Below are positions 16,424-24,067 of a stretch of DNA of 64,000 bases, piece by piece. Each line of letters opens with the position of its first letter. Position 1 is the first letter of the stretch. A program made the translations under genes and the position numbers. The stretch is from Oscillibacter sp. GTDB lineage: Bacteria > Bacillota > Clostridia > Oscillospirales > Oscillospiraceae. The notes beneath the pieces were generated by a model. It did not search any database. It was given only the letters and a program-made list of their open reading frames with translations, and had not been told where the DNA came from. The stretch spans positions 84,743 to 148,742 of the forward strand of contig JAAWGR010000001.1 in assembly GCA_022795445.1 (NCBI GenBank). The letters are read 5' to 3'.

Positions 16424-17677
16424 ATGATCCAGCAAACGATGGATTTTCTTTCCCGTTATGACCCTGAGGTGGGCGCGTCGATCCTGGAAGAGTTTGGCCG
16501 GGAGCGCCGGAACATTGAATTGATTGCGTCCGAGAATATTGTTAGTGAGGCCGTCATGCTGGCCATGGGCACCTGCCTGACAAATAAGTACGCCGAGGGG
16601 TACCCCGGCAAGCGTTACTATGGCGGCTGCTATGCTGTGGACATTACCGAGGAGATCGCCCGCAAGCGGGCCTGTGAGCTGTTTGGATGCAACTTTGCCA
16701 ACGTCCAGCCCCATTCCGGCGCAAATGCCAACTTGGCGGCGTTCTTCGCCCTGCTGCAGCCGGGCGACACCGTTTTGAGTATGAACCTTGCCCATGGCGG
16801 CCATCTTTCCCACGGCAGCCCTGTGAACATCTCCGGCAAGTATTTTAAGATCGTCCCCTACGGCGTGGAGGACGGTTCCGAGGTGATCGACTATGACAAG
16901 GTGATGACGCTTGCCAAGGAATGTAAGCCAAAGCTGATCCTGGCAGGCGCAAGCGCGTATCCCCGTACGCTGGACTTCCCCAAGTTCCGGGAGATTGCCG
17001 ATGCCGTGGGCGCGTACCTGATGGTGGATATGGCCCACATTGCGGGCCTTGTGGCGGGCGGCGCGCATCCCTCCCCGGTGCCCTATGCCGATGTGACTAC
17101 CACCACCACCCACAAGACCCTTCGCGGTCCCCGAGGCGGCTTGATCCTCTGTAACGATGAGGATATCTATAAAAAAATCAACTCGGCTGTGTTCCCCGGC
17201 ACCCAGGGCGGTCCCCTGGAACACATCATCGCCGCGAAAGCCGTGTGCTTCGGCGAGGCGCTGAAGCCGGAGTTTCAGGCGTATGCGGAACAGGTCGTGA
17301 AAAACGCCAAAGCGCTGGCAGACGGGCTGGTTCAGGAGGGCTTCCGTCTGGTGTCCGGCGGTACGGACAACCATTTGATGCTGGTGGATGTGCGGAACTT
17401 CCATATTACTGGCAAGGCCTTCGAGCACAACTTGGATGAGGTGCAGATCACCGTTAATAAGAACGCCATTCCCAACGACCCGGAAAAGCCCTTTGTGACC
17501 AGCGGTATCCGCGTGGGTACGCCCGCCGTTACGTCCAGGGGGTTTAAGGAGCCGGAGATGGTGAAAATTGCCCATTGGATGGGCGAGATTGCGCGGGATT
17601 TTGAAGGTTCCGCCGCCAAGGTCCGGGAGGAAGTCAACGCGCTATGCGCCCAGTTCCCGATTTACGAGGCGCGGTAA
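16424..17677 (+). CDS. glyA: Serine hydroxymethyltransferase GlyA
   Basis: A 417-residue PLP enzyme that converts serine and tetrahydrofolate to glycine and methylene-tetrahydrofolate, feeding one-carbon metabolism. Diagnostic stretches are [42 protein letters not shown] and the PLP-lysine motif [14 protein letters not shown]. The length is standard. It is followed without a gap by a lipoprotein gene whose ATG shares a base with the glyA stop (TAATG). Confidence 0.98.
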   Translation: MIQQTMDFLSRYDPEVGASILEEFGRERRNIELIASENIVSEAVMLAMGTCLTNKYAEGYPGKRYYGGCYAVDITEEIARKRACELFGCNFANVQPHSGANANLAAFFALLQPGDTVLSMNLAHGGHLSHGSPVNISGKYFKIVPYGVEDGSEVIDYDKVMTLAKECKPKLILAGASAYPRTLDFPKFREIADAVGAYLMVDMAHIAGLVAGGAHPSPVPYADVTTTTTHKTLRGPRGGLILCNDEDIYKKINSAVFPGTQGGPLEHIIAAKAVCFGEALKPEFQAYAEQVVKNAKALADGLVQEGFRLVSGGTDNHLMLVDVRNFHITGKAFEHNLDEVQITVNKNAIPNDPEKPFVTSGIRVGTPAVTSRGFKEPEMVKIAHWMGEIARDFEGSAAKVREEVNALCAQFPIYEAR

Positions 17678-18558
17678 TGCGGCGGTGGATTGCCGCAGCA
17701 GTTCTGCTCTTGGCTCTGCTGTGTGCCGGGTGCGGGGCGGAACAGGCCCAGGAACCGGTACAAGAGCTGCCGGAGGAACCGTCTTTCCGGGAGGGAGAAT
17801 CCGTTCTTCTAAGCCTGGAAGCGCCGCTGTCTGATGGCCGGACGCTGACGCTGGAAGCGGTTGGAAAAGAGTTGGATGAATATATGGCAGGCGTCCGGGA
17901 AGTCCGGGTGTACCATGGGGAAATGCTGCTGCAAACCGTTTCGGCCCGGGAGGGCATTGAAAAAGAGTGGGGCGAAGGCGGGGCGGAGGAGTTTTATGAC
18001 TACACCGAATGCTGGTCCCCAGAGGAAACCATGACAGTGCTGGATTTGAACTTCGATGGCAGTACAGACTTTGGCCTGTTCAGCGGGCCTGCAAACAACA
18101 CCATCCCCTATTACTACTGGACATGGGACGCGGAGACGGAACAATACCGCTTTGCCTGCATCTTGCAGGGCGCAGAGGTTCATTCGGAAACGAAAGAAGT
18201 TTCCGCTTTCCACAAGGGCGGCTTTGGCGGCGCGAACTACCAGACCGATTATTACCAGCTGGACGAAGAAGGAATCTTGTACCTGGTACGGCAGGAGCGG
18301 ACGATCTACGGCTTTGCGCCGAATGAGGACAGCGACGGCGGCGGAACCGTAGAAACCTGGGTTCCGCGGGAGGGCGTTGTAATCCGTCCCAGGCCGGACG
18401 ATTTATGGGAGGAACCGGACTTGACGCTCATCCGCCGGACAGTTCCACTCTATGAGGTGGATGCGCAGAACCGGATATCCTATTTCCTGGAAACGTGGGA
18501 GCCGGTGGACGGCGAGCTGCAATTGGTTAGCCGGGAACCCTATTCCCACGAGAATTGA
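17677..18558 (+). CDS. Lipoprotein of unknown function
   Basis: A 293-residue lipoprotein starting [20 protein letters not shown], so it is exported and lipid-anchored. It has a VLDLNFDGSTDFGLF loop like the FG-GAP-type calcium loop in the lipoprotein at 10206, and a beta-rich body with many aromatic residues. ATG 17677 is preferred over the track's 17644 because the signal peptide starts there and it overlaps the glyA stop, which suggests coupling. Nothing points to a specific role. Confidence 0.75.
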   Translation: MRRWIAAAVLLLALLCAGCGAEQAQEPVQELPEEPSFREGESVLLSLEAPLSDGRTLTLEAVGKELDEYMAGVREVRVYHGEMLLQTVSAREGIEKEWGEGGAEEFYDYTECWSPEETMTVLDLNFDGSTDFGLFSGPANNTIPYYYWTWDAETEQYRFACILQGAEVHSETKEVSAFHKGGFGGANYQTDYYQLDEEGILYLVRQERTIYGFAPNEDSDGGGTVETWVPREGVVIRPRPDDLWEEPDLTLIRRTVPLYEVDAQNRISYFLETWEPVDGELQLVSREPYSHEN

Positions 18559-18560
18559 TG

Positions 18561-18588
18561 CACCTCCATTGCCCCATATGCATAGGAT
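18561..18588 (+). promoter_or_regulatory. Sigma-K-like late sporulation promoter (predicted)
   Basis: CACC, 16 bases, then CATAGGAT fits the Bacillus sigma-K pattern AC-N17-CATANNNT at the core positions. It sits 34 bases before the ATG of the cysteine-rich gene with a GGAGG between them. The consensus is short, so the match could be chance, but spacing and position are right. Confidence 0.5.
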
Positions 18589-18622
18589 GAAATACATCTT
18601 ATATGTATTGGAGGCAACTGCT

Positions 18623-18928
18623 ATGGAAAATGTCTGCAACGAGTGCGAGTGCGAGCGTGAGTGCGGCTGTGAATGCGAATGTAACGAGCCGGTATGCATG
18701 AATGCCTGCATCCTGCGGGTGTGCTGCTGCGAGCTTCTGGTGTGCGACCTGTGCACGTCTCAGGAGGTGCTGGTCCATACACCGGAGGCGTGCTGCTTCT
18801 GCGTGGGCGAACACATCTGCATTGAGTACAGCGGGGCCATGACCCGGAGCGTCCCGCCCCAAATCCATGCCAAATGCATCAAACGGCTGAACAACGGCGG
18901 AAATAACGGCTGCTGTTGCTGCTGCTGA
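18623..18928 (+). CDS. Cysteine-rich small protein, possible spore coat component
   Basis: A 101-residue protein with 24 cysteines, arranged as alternating Cys/Glu at the start (CNECECERECGCECEC), VCCCELLVCDLC in the middle, and a five-Cys C-terminus after an Asn/Gly linker. There is no signal peptide. Such composition suits a metal-binding or disulfide-crosslinked structural protein. Together with the sigma-K-like promoter a role in the spore coat or exosporium is plausible but unproven. The ATG follows TTGGAGG by 8 bases; the track ORF begins too early. A strong terminator makes it a single-gene unit. Confidence 0.75.
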   Translation: MENVCNECECERECGCECECNEPVCMNACILRVCCCELLVCDLCTSQEVLVHTPEACCFCVGEHICIEYSGAMTRSVPPQIHAKCIKRLNNGGNNGCCCCC

Positions 18929-18944
18929 GCTAGAAAACAGGATC

Positions 18945-18984
18945 GGGGCTTATTTGGCATCACGCCAGATAAGCCCCGGTTTTT
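18945..18984 (+). terminator. Rho-independent terminator after the cysteine-rich gene
   Basis: A 14-bp stem GGGGCTTATTTGGC with GCCAGATAAGCCCC (one G-U), loop ATCAC, then GGTTTTTA. It lies between convergent genes. Confidence 0.9.
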
Positions 18985-18991
18985 ATTATAG

Positions 18992-19801
18992 TCATGGCAC
19001 GGAAAGCGTCAGCCCCACGCCCACCTCGTTTACTGGCAGCGTCCGGAGCATTTTTGCTTTCGCCCGCAGGGAAACACAGTGGCAGGGGTAGAGCTGCCGG
19101 ATCTGGCAGCCCTCCAAATATTGGATGGTCTTATCCAGCCGCGAATCGTCCTCAAAGAGGTGAAATCCACCCAATACGCCGAGGATGCGCGGTTCTTTGC
19201 AAATATCCTTGGCGTATTCGATGATATTGCAGATGCCGCTGTGGGAACAGCCGGTGATGATAAAGATACCATCTGAATGTTGGCAGACAAGGGCGGAGTC
19301 CTCTGTAAGGTAATCGTCTGCCGAATCTTCCGGAAGGCCCTTCTTGCCAATGGGGGAGAGGGCCTCAAAATCGTTGTTCCGCGGGATTTCGCCCAGGAAC
19401 AGCAGGTGTTTGGATAGCCAATAGGGTGTTTTGCACAGGCGGCAGGTGATTTTTTGGAGGATTTCCTCACAGGAATAAGGGGCGCCAATGAACTCTGTCC
19501 CGTCGTATTTTGGCAGAAAACAATCTGGGTGCGCGATCAGCTCCGCCTGGGAGATACCGGTTTCCTCCGCCAGAAATTTCAGCCCGTTTGTATGGTCGTT
19601 GTGCCCGTGGGAGAGGACAATGTGGGTCAAGCCGCGCAGGTCGATTCCCATCTGTTCCGCGTTCCGCAGGAATAGGCCGGAATAACCCGTATCAAACAAG
19701 ACGCGCCTGCCGTCGGCTTCTATGTAGTAACATGCGGCGGGTTCCCCGCAGTAATATTGATCAATATAGGTGTTATTGTCGACAAGCACGGTCAGCTTCA
19801 T
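18992..19801 (-). CDS. Metallo-beta-lactamase-fold hydrolase
   Basis: A 269-residue MBL-fold enzyme with metal ligands in LSHGHNDHTNG, GCSHSGICNI and GGFHLF, and the early VLFDTGYSGLFLRNA loop. The arrangement resembles the archaeal/bacterial family annotated as 7,8-dihydropterin-6-methyl-4-(ribofuranosyl)aminobenzene 5'-phosphate synthase. The real substrate is unknown. The start is ATG 19801 with GAGGGGGAAG upstream. It follows pcrA on the same strand after 12 bases and is probably co-transcribed with it. Confidence 0.88.
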   Translation of the reverse strand: MKLTVLVDNNTYIDQYYCGEPAACYYIEADGRRVLFDTGYSGLFLRNAEQMGIDLRGLTHIVLSHGHNDHTNGLKFLAEETGISQAELIAHPDCFLPKYDGTEFIGAPYSCEEILQKITCRLCKTPYWLSKHLLFLGEIPRNNDFEALSPIGKKGLPEDSADDYLTEDSALVCQHSDGIFIITGCSHSGICNIIEYAKDICKEPRILGVLGGFHLFEDDSRLDKTIQYLEGCQIRQLYPCHCVSLRAKAKMLRTLPVNEVGVGLTLSVP

Positions 19802-19813
19802 CGTAACTTCCCC

Positions 19814-22315
19814 TCATTCCCCGTCCGCAAGCTTCCGCAGGTGATTGCTTGCGGTTTTCAGCTGCAATTTCAAAGGCCCCTTGCTTTCAAAGTCCACTTT
19901 GATCCATACGTCTTTCCCCTTTGGTTCCACCAAAATCACAGTACCTAGGCCGAACGCTTTGTGTTCCACCCGATCACCGGCGGCCAGCTCCAGCGCTGGC
20001 GCGGCTGGGGCGGACGTATGTGCCGCCGGACGCCTGGGCAGATCGCGGAAGGCAGTGCGGGGGGCGGGCGTACCCTCGCTGCGGCGGGACGGTGAATGGG
20101 CCGCGCCGGTGTCTGTGCTGTAACGGCTGCCATAGCTGCCGCCATAGCCTCTGGAACTGTAATAGGAACCGCCGTATCCGCTGCCGAAGGAACCGCCTGC
20201 TTCCAGATGCCTGCCTTCCCAATGCAGGGTGTCCTCCGGGATTTCTTCCAGGAAACGGGAAACTTTGTTGGTTGATGTGCGGCCATACAGCATCCGCTGG
20301 CGGGCGTTGGTCAGGATGAGGCGGTTCCGGGCGCGGGTCATGGCTACATAGCAAAGGCGGCGTTCCTCCTCCAGTTCGCCCTCATCGAACTGGGCGGAGT
20401 TTCCGGGAAATATGCCCTCCTCCATACCAACCACGTACACCAGGGGAAATTCCAGCCCCTTGGCAGAGTGGATGGTCATCATAGTCACGCAGTCGTCGCT
20501 GTCCGCCATGGCGTCCAGATCGGTATACAGCGCAATTTCGTTCAGAAAGCCGGACAGCGTGGCGTCCTCCGGGTCCTGCTCCAAAAAGCCCAGAATGTTG
20601 GATTTCAATTCCTGCACGTTCTCTATGCGGCCCCGGCTCTCCATATCGTTTTTGGCCTCCAGCGCCTGGATGTAGCCACTCTGGCTGCATACAACGTCGT
20701 AGAATTCCGGCAGCGCCAGTTCTCCGCCCTGGCGGCGGAGTCCGTCGATAAGGTCGGCAAATTTCAGCAGCTTGGCCGAGGCGTTTTTCAGCTCCGGGAA
20801 CAGGTCGGCGTTCCGGATGACCTCATACAAAGACGCGCCCTGTTCTGCCGCGAGGTTTGCAATTTTGTCCATCGTGGAGCTGCCGATACCGCGGGCGGGC
20901 GTGTTCATGATCCGCCGGAGGCGGAGATCGTCCAAGGGGTTGTTGACGACGCACAGGTACGCCAGAATATCTTTGATTTCCGCCCGGTCGAAGAATTTCA
21001 TGCCGCCGACAATCTTATAAGGTACGCCGCTGCGCTTCATGGCATATTCCAAGGCGTTGGATTGGGTGTTCATGCGGTACAGGATGGCGGCGTCCCGGAA
21101 GTGCAGGCCTTGATTCACCGCCGTCAGGATGTCTCCAACAACGAAGGCGGCCTCATCGCTCTCGTTCAGCGTTGTGCGGACGGCAACCTGTTCGCCGGTA
21201 CCGTTCGCTGTCCAAAGGGTTTTGCCTTTTCGGCCCAGATTGTTCTTGATGACCGCGTTGGCAGCGTCCAGGATGTTTTGTGTGGAGCGGTAGTTTTGTT
21301 CCAGACGGATAACCCGGGCGTTTTCATACTGCTGTTCAAAGCTGAGGATGTTCTCGATGTTGGCTCCCCGGAAGCGGTAGATGGACTGGTCGTCGTCGCC
21401 GACCACACAAAGGTTTTTGCGTCCCCCGGCGAGGAGGCTGGTCAGGAGGTACTGGAGGTGGTTCGTGTCCTGGTACTCGTCTACCAGAACGTAGCGGAAT
21501 TTTTTCTGATAGTGCTGCAGGACATCTGATTCTTGGCGCAGAAGGGTTACGGTGTGGTAAATAATATCATCAAAGTCCAGGGCGTTGGCGGAGACAAGCT
21601 TCTTTTCGTAGCGTTCATAAATCTTGGCAATGCGGGACATCCGCCAGTCGTTCTCATTGCCGTGTTTTTTGGCGAAGGCCTCCGGGCTCTCATACCGGTC
21701 CTTTGCACTGCTGATTACGGACAGAACGTTCTTAGGCGGAAAAGCCTTGTCGTCCAGGTTCAGCTCCTTCACAATGTCTTTCACGACGCGGCGGGAGTCG
21801 TCGGTATCGTAGATCGTAAAATCTTTATTGAAGCCGAGGCGGTCGATATCCCGCCGCAGAATGCGGACGCAGGCGGAGTGGAAGGTGGAGGCCCAGATAT
21901 CGTTTGCCTGTGGGCCTAAACGCGCCGCAAGGCGGTCTTTCAGTTCGCCGGCGGCCTTGTTGGTGAAGGTGATGGCGATGATCTCCCAGGGCTTGGGTAC
22001 GTCCACCGCGCAGAGCCGGCGGGCACGGGCCTGCTCAAGATCATCCGGCTGGGCCGGAAAATTTTCCAGAAACGTCAAATCCTCTTCCGACGCGTCCTCC
22101 GGTACTGTGGGAGAGTCGCTGCCCCGGCCGTAGGTCAGGAGGTTGTACACCCGCTGGATCAGAACGGTGGTCTTGCCGCTCCCGGCTCCCGCCAGCAGCA
22201 GGAGGGGACCTTCGGTTGTCATGGCCGCTTTGCGCTGCATGGGGTTCAGCCGCTGGAGGTCTTGTGCGATCACCGCCTGCCGGGCAGCGATGTAACGCTG
22301 GTTAAAGTCGCTCAT
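19814..22315 (-). CDS. pcrA: ATP-dependent DNA helicase PcrA (UvrD/Rep family)
   Basis: An SF1A 3'-5' helicase of 833 residues that unwinds DNA in repair and clears replication blocks. Visible motifs: LLAGAGSGKTT (Walker A), LVDEYQDTN (Walker B), GDDDQSIYRFRGA, IRLEQNYRST and MTIHSAKGLEF. Residues about 700-745 form a Gly/Ser/Tyr-rich linker, and the last 60 form the Tudor-like PcrA tail (GDRVEHKAFGLGTV). The track's start at 22453 is upstream of the promoter. MSDFNQRYIAARQ at 22315 is taken as the start; ATG 22327 is the alternative. Confidence 0.96.
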   Translation of the reverse strand: MSDFNQRYIAARQAVIAQDLQRLNPMQRKAAMTTEGPLLLLAGAGSGKTTVLIQRVYNLLTYGRGSDSPTVPEDASEEDLTFLENFPAQPDDLEQARARRLCAVDVPKPWEIIAITFTNKAAGELKDRLAARLGPQANDIWASTFHSACVRILRRDIDRLGFNKDFTIYDTDDSRRVVKDIVKELNLDDKAFPPKNVLSVISSAKDRYESPEAFAKKHGNENDWRMSRIAKIYERYEKKLVSANALDFDDIIYHTVTLLRQESDVLQHYQKKFRYVLVDEYQDTNHLQYLLTSLLAGGRKNLCVVGDDDQSIYRFRGANIENILSFEQQYENARVIRLEQNYRSTQNILDAANAVIKNNLGRKGKTLWTANGTGEQVAVRTTLNESDEAAFVVGDILTAVNQGLHFRDAAILYRMNTQSNALEYAMKRSGVPYKIVGGMKFFDRAEIKDILAYLCVVNNPLDDLRLRRIMNTPARGIGSSTMDKIANLAAEQGASLYEVIRNADLFPELKNASAKLLKFADLIDGLRRQGGELALPEFYDVVCSQSGYIQALEAKNDMESRGRIENVQELKSNILGFLEQDPEDATLSGFLNEIALYTDLDAMADSDDCVTMMTIHSAKGLEFPLVYVVGMEEGIFPGNSAQFDEGELEEERRLCYVAMTRARNRLILTNARQRMLYGRTSTNKVSRFLEEIPEDTLHWEGRHLEAGGSFGSGYGGSYYSSRGYGGSYGSRYSTDTGAAHSPSRRSEGTPAPRTAFRDLPRRPAAHTSAPAAPALELAAGDRVEHKAFGLGTVILVEPKGKDVWIKVDFESKGPLKLQLKTASNHLRKLADGE

Positions 22316-22361
22316 ATCAGGTACCATGCCTTTCTGTATCTTGGATATCAAATCGAACTCA

Positions 22362-22390
22362 AGTATAACGGAAAGCAGGGCGGGTTTCAA
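22362..22390 (-). promoter_or_regulatory. Promoter for pcrA
   Basis: On the minus strand TTGAAA, a 17-base spacer and TATACT, 47 bases before the chosen pcrA ATG. It rules out the longer ORF-track start. Confidence 0.7.
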
Positions 22391-22462
22391 GATGTTTGAC
22401 GAAAATGGGAGGGCATTTTCGATTACACAGCGCATCAAAATCATGGAAAACACAAAGGCTTC

Positions 22463-22491
22463 TGTACAAAAACCATGGAAGGTGTTATAAT
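22463..22491 (+). promoter_or_regulatory. Promoter for the SLH-transglutaminase gene
   Basis: TGTACA, a 17-base spacer and an extended -10 TGTTATAAT, 38 bases before the ATG and its AGGAGGG ribosome site. Confidence 0.65.
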
Positions 22492-22529
22492 CAACGTACA
22501 GAATATGGAAGGAAATCAGGAGGGATTAC

Positions 22530-23645
22530 ATGAAAAAACTTGTGTCTATGCTGCTGGCAGCGGTCTTGAGCGCAGCGCTGGCCCTGCCCGTCTGCGCTGC
22601 GGAAGCGAAAAAGGTCAACACCTACACGCCTGGGCAGTTCACCGATGTACCCCCGGGAAGCTGGTGCGCAGACCATGTAAAAACCGCATATGAATATGGC
22701 ATTATGGGCGGCAAGAGCAATACTTATTTCGACACAGAGGGGAACGTCACCATAGCCCAAGCGGTGGTGATGGCTTGCCGTATCCATAGCTTTTTCTGCG
22801 ACGAAAGCCCAGCGCTGCCAACAGGTTCCGGAACACCGTGGTACCAGCCGTATGCGGATTATGCGGTTGCGCACCAGTTCCTCGATTTTGGGGGCATGGG
22901 CGAAGCGGAGTTCAACCTGCCGATTGACCGCGCCGATTTTGCCGGTTCCCTCTGGGCGGCGATGCCGGACGAAGCTCTCACGGCCATAAACCGTGTGGAG
23001 GACAATGCGATCCCGGATGTTCCGGCGAGCATGGGGGATGCGGAGGCGATCTATACACTGTACCGTGCAGGCATTCTGACCGGGAGCGATGCTAAGGGCA
23101 CCTTTGGCCCTTACAGCAGCATTACCCGCGGCGCGGCTGCCGCGCTGGCAGGCCGTGCGGTGGACCCGTCGCTGCGGAAGCAGATTACATTAGAGGCAGC
23201 GCCCTTCACACCGGTACCAATGAAGCAGCTGGCGAATTTGAAAAGTCTTCAGCGGAAGGCCAGCGACGCCGAGTTAACCCAAGCATACAACGCGGCGGTG
23301 GAGTTGGTGACGCCGTTGGCGAACCTGCCGCGGGAAGATCAGCTCTATGGCATTGCGGTGGCGCTGCGGGCGATGTTTGAGAACGGCATGAGCTATTCCA
23401 GCGATTCGCCGCATTATAATGATCCATATGGCTATTTCATCCTAGGCGTGGCGTCCTGTGCGGGCTGCACACGCGCTACAGGGCTATGCCTCAATATTTT
23501 GGGGATACCCTATGAGCATGTGAATGAAAACCAGTATACCCATCAATGGTGCCGGGTGAACATCAGCGGGACCTATTGGATTTGCGATGCGTACGGTCTC
23601 TACTGTGGTCCAGAGCCTGCACCGTATAAGCATCCATACCTGTAA
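22530..23645 (+). CDS. Cell-surface protein with SLH repeats and a transglutaminase-like domain
   Basis: A 371-residue exported protein. The signal peptide (MKKLVSMLLAAVLSAALALPVCA) is followed by three SLH-type repeats (FTDVPPGSWCADHVKTAYEYGI; WYQPYADYAVAHQFL; IPDVPASMGDAEAIYTLYRA) that would tether it to the wall. The C-terminal 120 residues form a transglutaminase/protease-like domain with a plausible Cys-His-Asp triad in SCAGCTRATGLCLNILG, YTHQWCRV and ICDAYG. It probably acts on wall or peptide substrates outside the cell. It is a single-gene unit with its own promoter and terminator. Confidence 0.85.
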   Translation: MKKLVSMLLAAVLSAALALPVCAAEAKKVNTYTPGQFTDVPPGSWCADHVKTAYEYGIMGGKSNTYFDTEGNVTIAQAVVMACRIHSFFCDESPALPTGSGTPWYQPYADYAVAHQFLDFGGMGEAEFNLPIDRADFAGSLWAAMPDEALTAINRVEDNAIPDVPASMGDAEAIYTLYRAGILTGSDAKGTFGPYSSITRGAAAALAGRAVDPSLRKQITLEAAPFTPVPMKQLANLKSLQRKASDAELTQAYNAAVELVTPLANLPREDQLYGIAVALRAMFENGMSYSSDSPHYNDPYGYFILGVASCAGCTRATGLCLNILGIPYEHVNENQYTHQWCRVNISGTYWICDAYGLYCGPEPAPYKHPYL

Positions 23646-23666
23646 CATGGCGTGTTGAAAGGGACA

Positions 23667-23706
23667 GCCCCGCCTAGTCAGCTAGGCGGGGCCATACTTT
23701 TTTGTA
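23667..23706 (+). terminator. Rho-independent terminator after the SLH gene
   Basis: Perfect 11-bp stem GCCCCGCCTAG / CTAGGCGGGGC with TCAG loop, followed by CATACTTTTTTG. Confidence 0.92.
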
Positions 23707-23734
23707 TTCGCAAATGTATGATGTCCAATACCGC

Positions 23735-23990
23735 GCCGCCGACAGCAAAAGAAGCGCCGAACCAACAGCGGCCCCCGCACCAGCGATAGCGGAAGGAGAG
23801 GCACGCCAAATCAGCATGGACTTCTCGTGTCCTACCGATAGGCGCCATAGGATTCCACCGGGCTGAGAACGCCCCCGCGGGGCGTCTTTTTCTCTTTTGG
23901 ACCGTGAACGGCCCGTTTTCTCTTTTTCTTCGCCAAGAAAAAGAGAAAATGGGGGGTTCAAACCTCCCAGCTGTGGGAATGGCTGAAAAC
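23735..23990 (+). repeat. Dispersed intergenic repeat, copy A
   Basis: This fills most of the 422-base gap before rarA. The core (23851-23990) starts GATTCCACCGG. It holds a terminator-like hairpin (ACGCCC..GGGCGT then TTTTTCTCTTTT), a CCGT-GA-ACGG mini-stem, and a long hairpin at 23916-23949 with perfect 15-bp arms TTTTCTCTTTTTCTT and complement around CGCC, extendable by four pairs (one G-U). A third stem TCCCAGCTGTGGGA follows. Upstream (23751-23791) is one unit of the element's GC-rich minisatellite, then GGAAGGAGAGGCACGCC. The same order recurs at 27.7 and 63.9 kb. Confidence 0.9.
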
Positions 23991-23996
23991 AAAACT

Positions 23997-24025
23997 TTGA
24001 CGGGAGTGGATAGGTGTGATAGAAT
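23997..24025 (+). promoter_or_regulatory. Promoter for rarA, immediately after repeat copy A
   Basis: TTGACG, a 17-base spacer and TAGAAT. A small GCCCGC-T-GCGGGC hairpin (24032-24044) in the leader has a T tract only on the minus strand, so it could stop antisense transcripts. Confidence 0.65.
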
Positions 24026-24067
24026 AAAAAAGCCCGCTGCGGGCAGGAAAAGAAGGGAGGGACGCCT

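Noticed and set aside
18623-18928. Metallothionein as the identity of the Cys-rich protein
   Set aside because: Cysteines are not in a consistent CxC/CxxC cluster pattern of known bacterial metallothioneins, and several runs of consecutive Cys are unusual for them.
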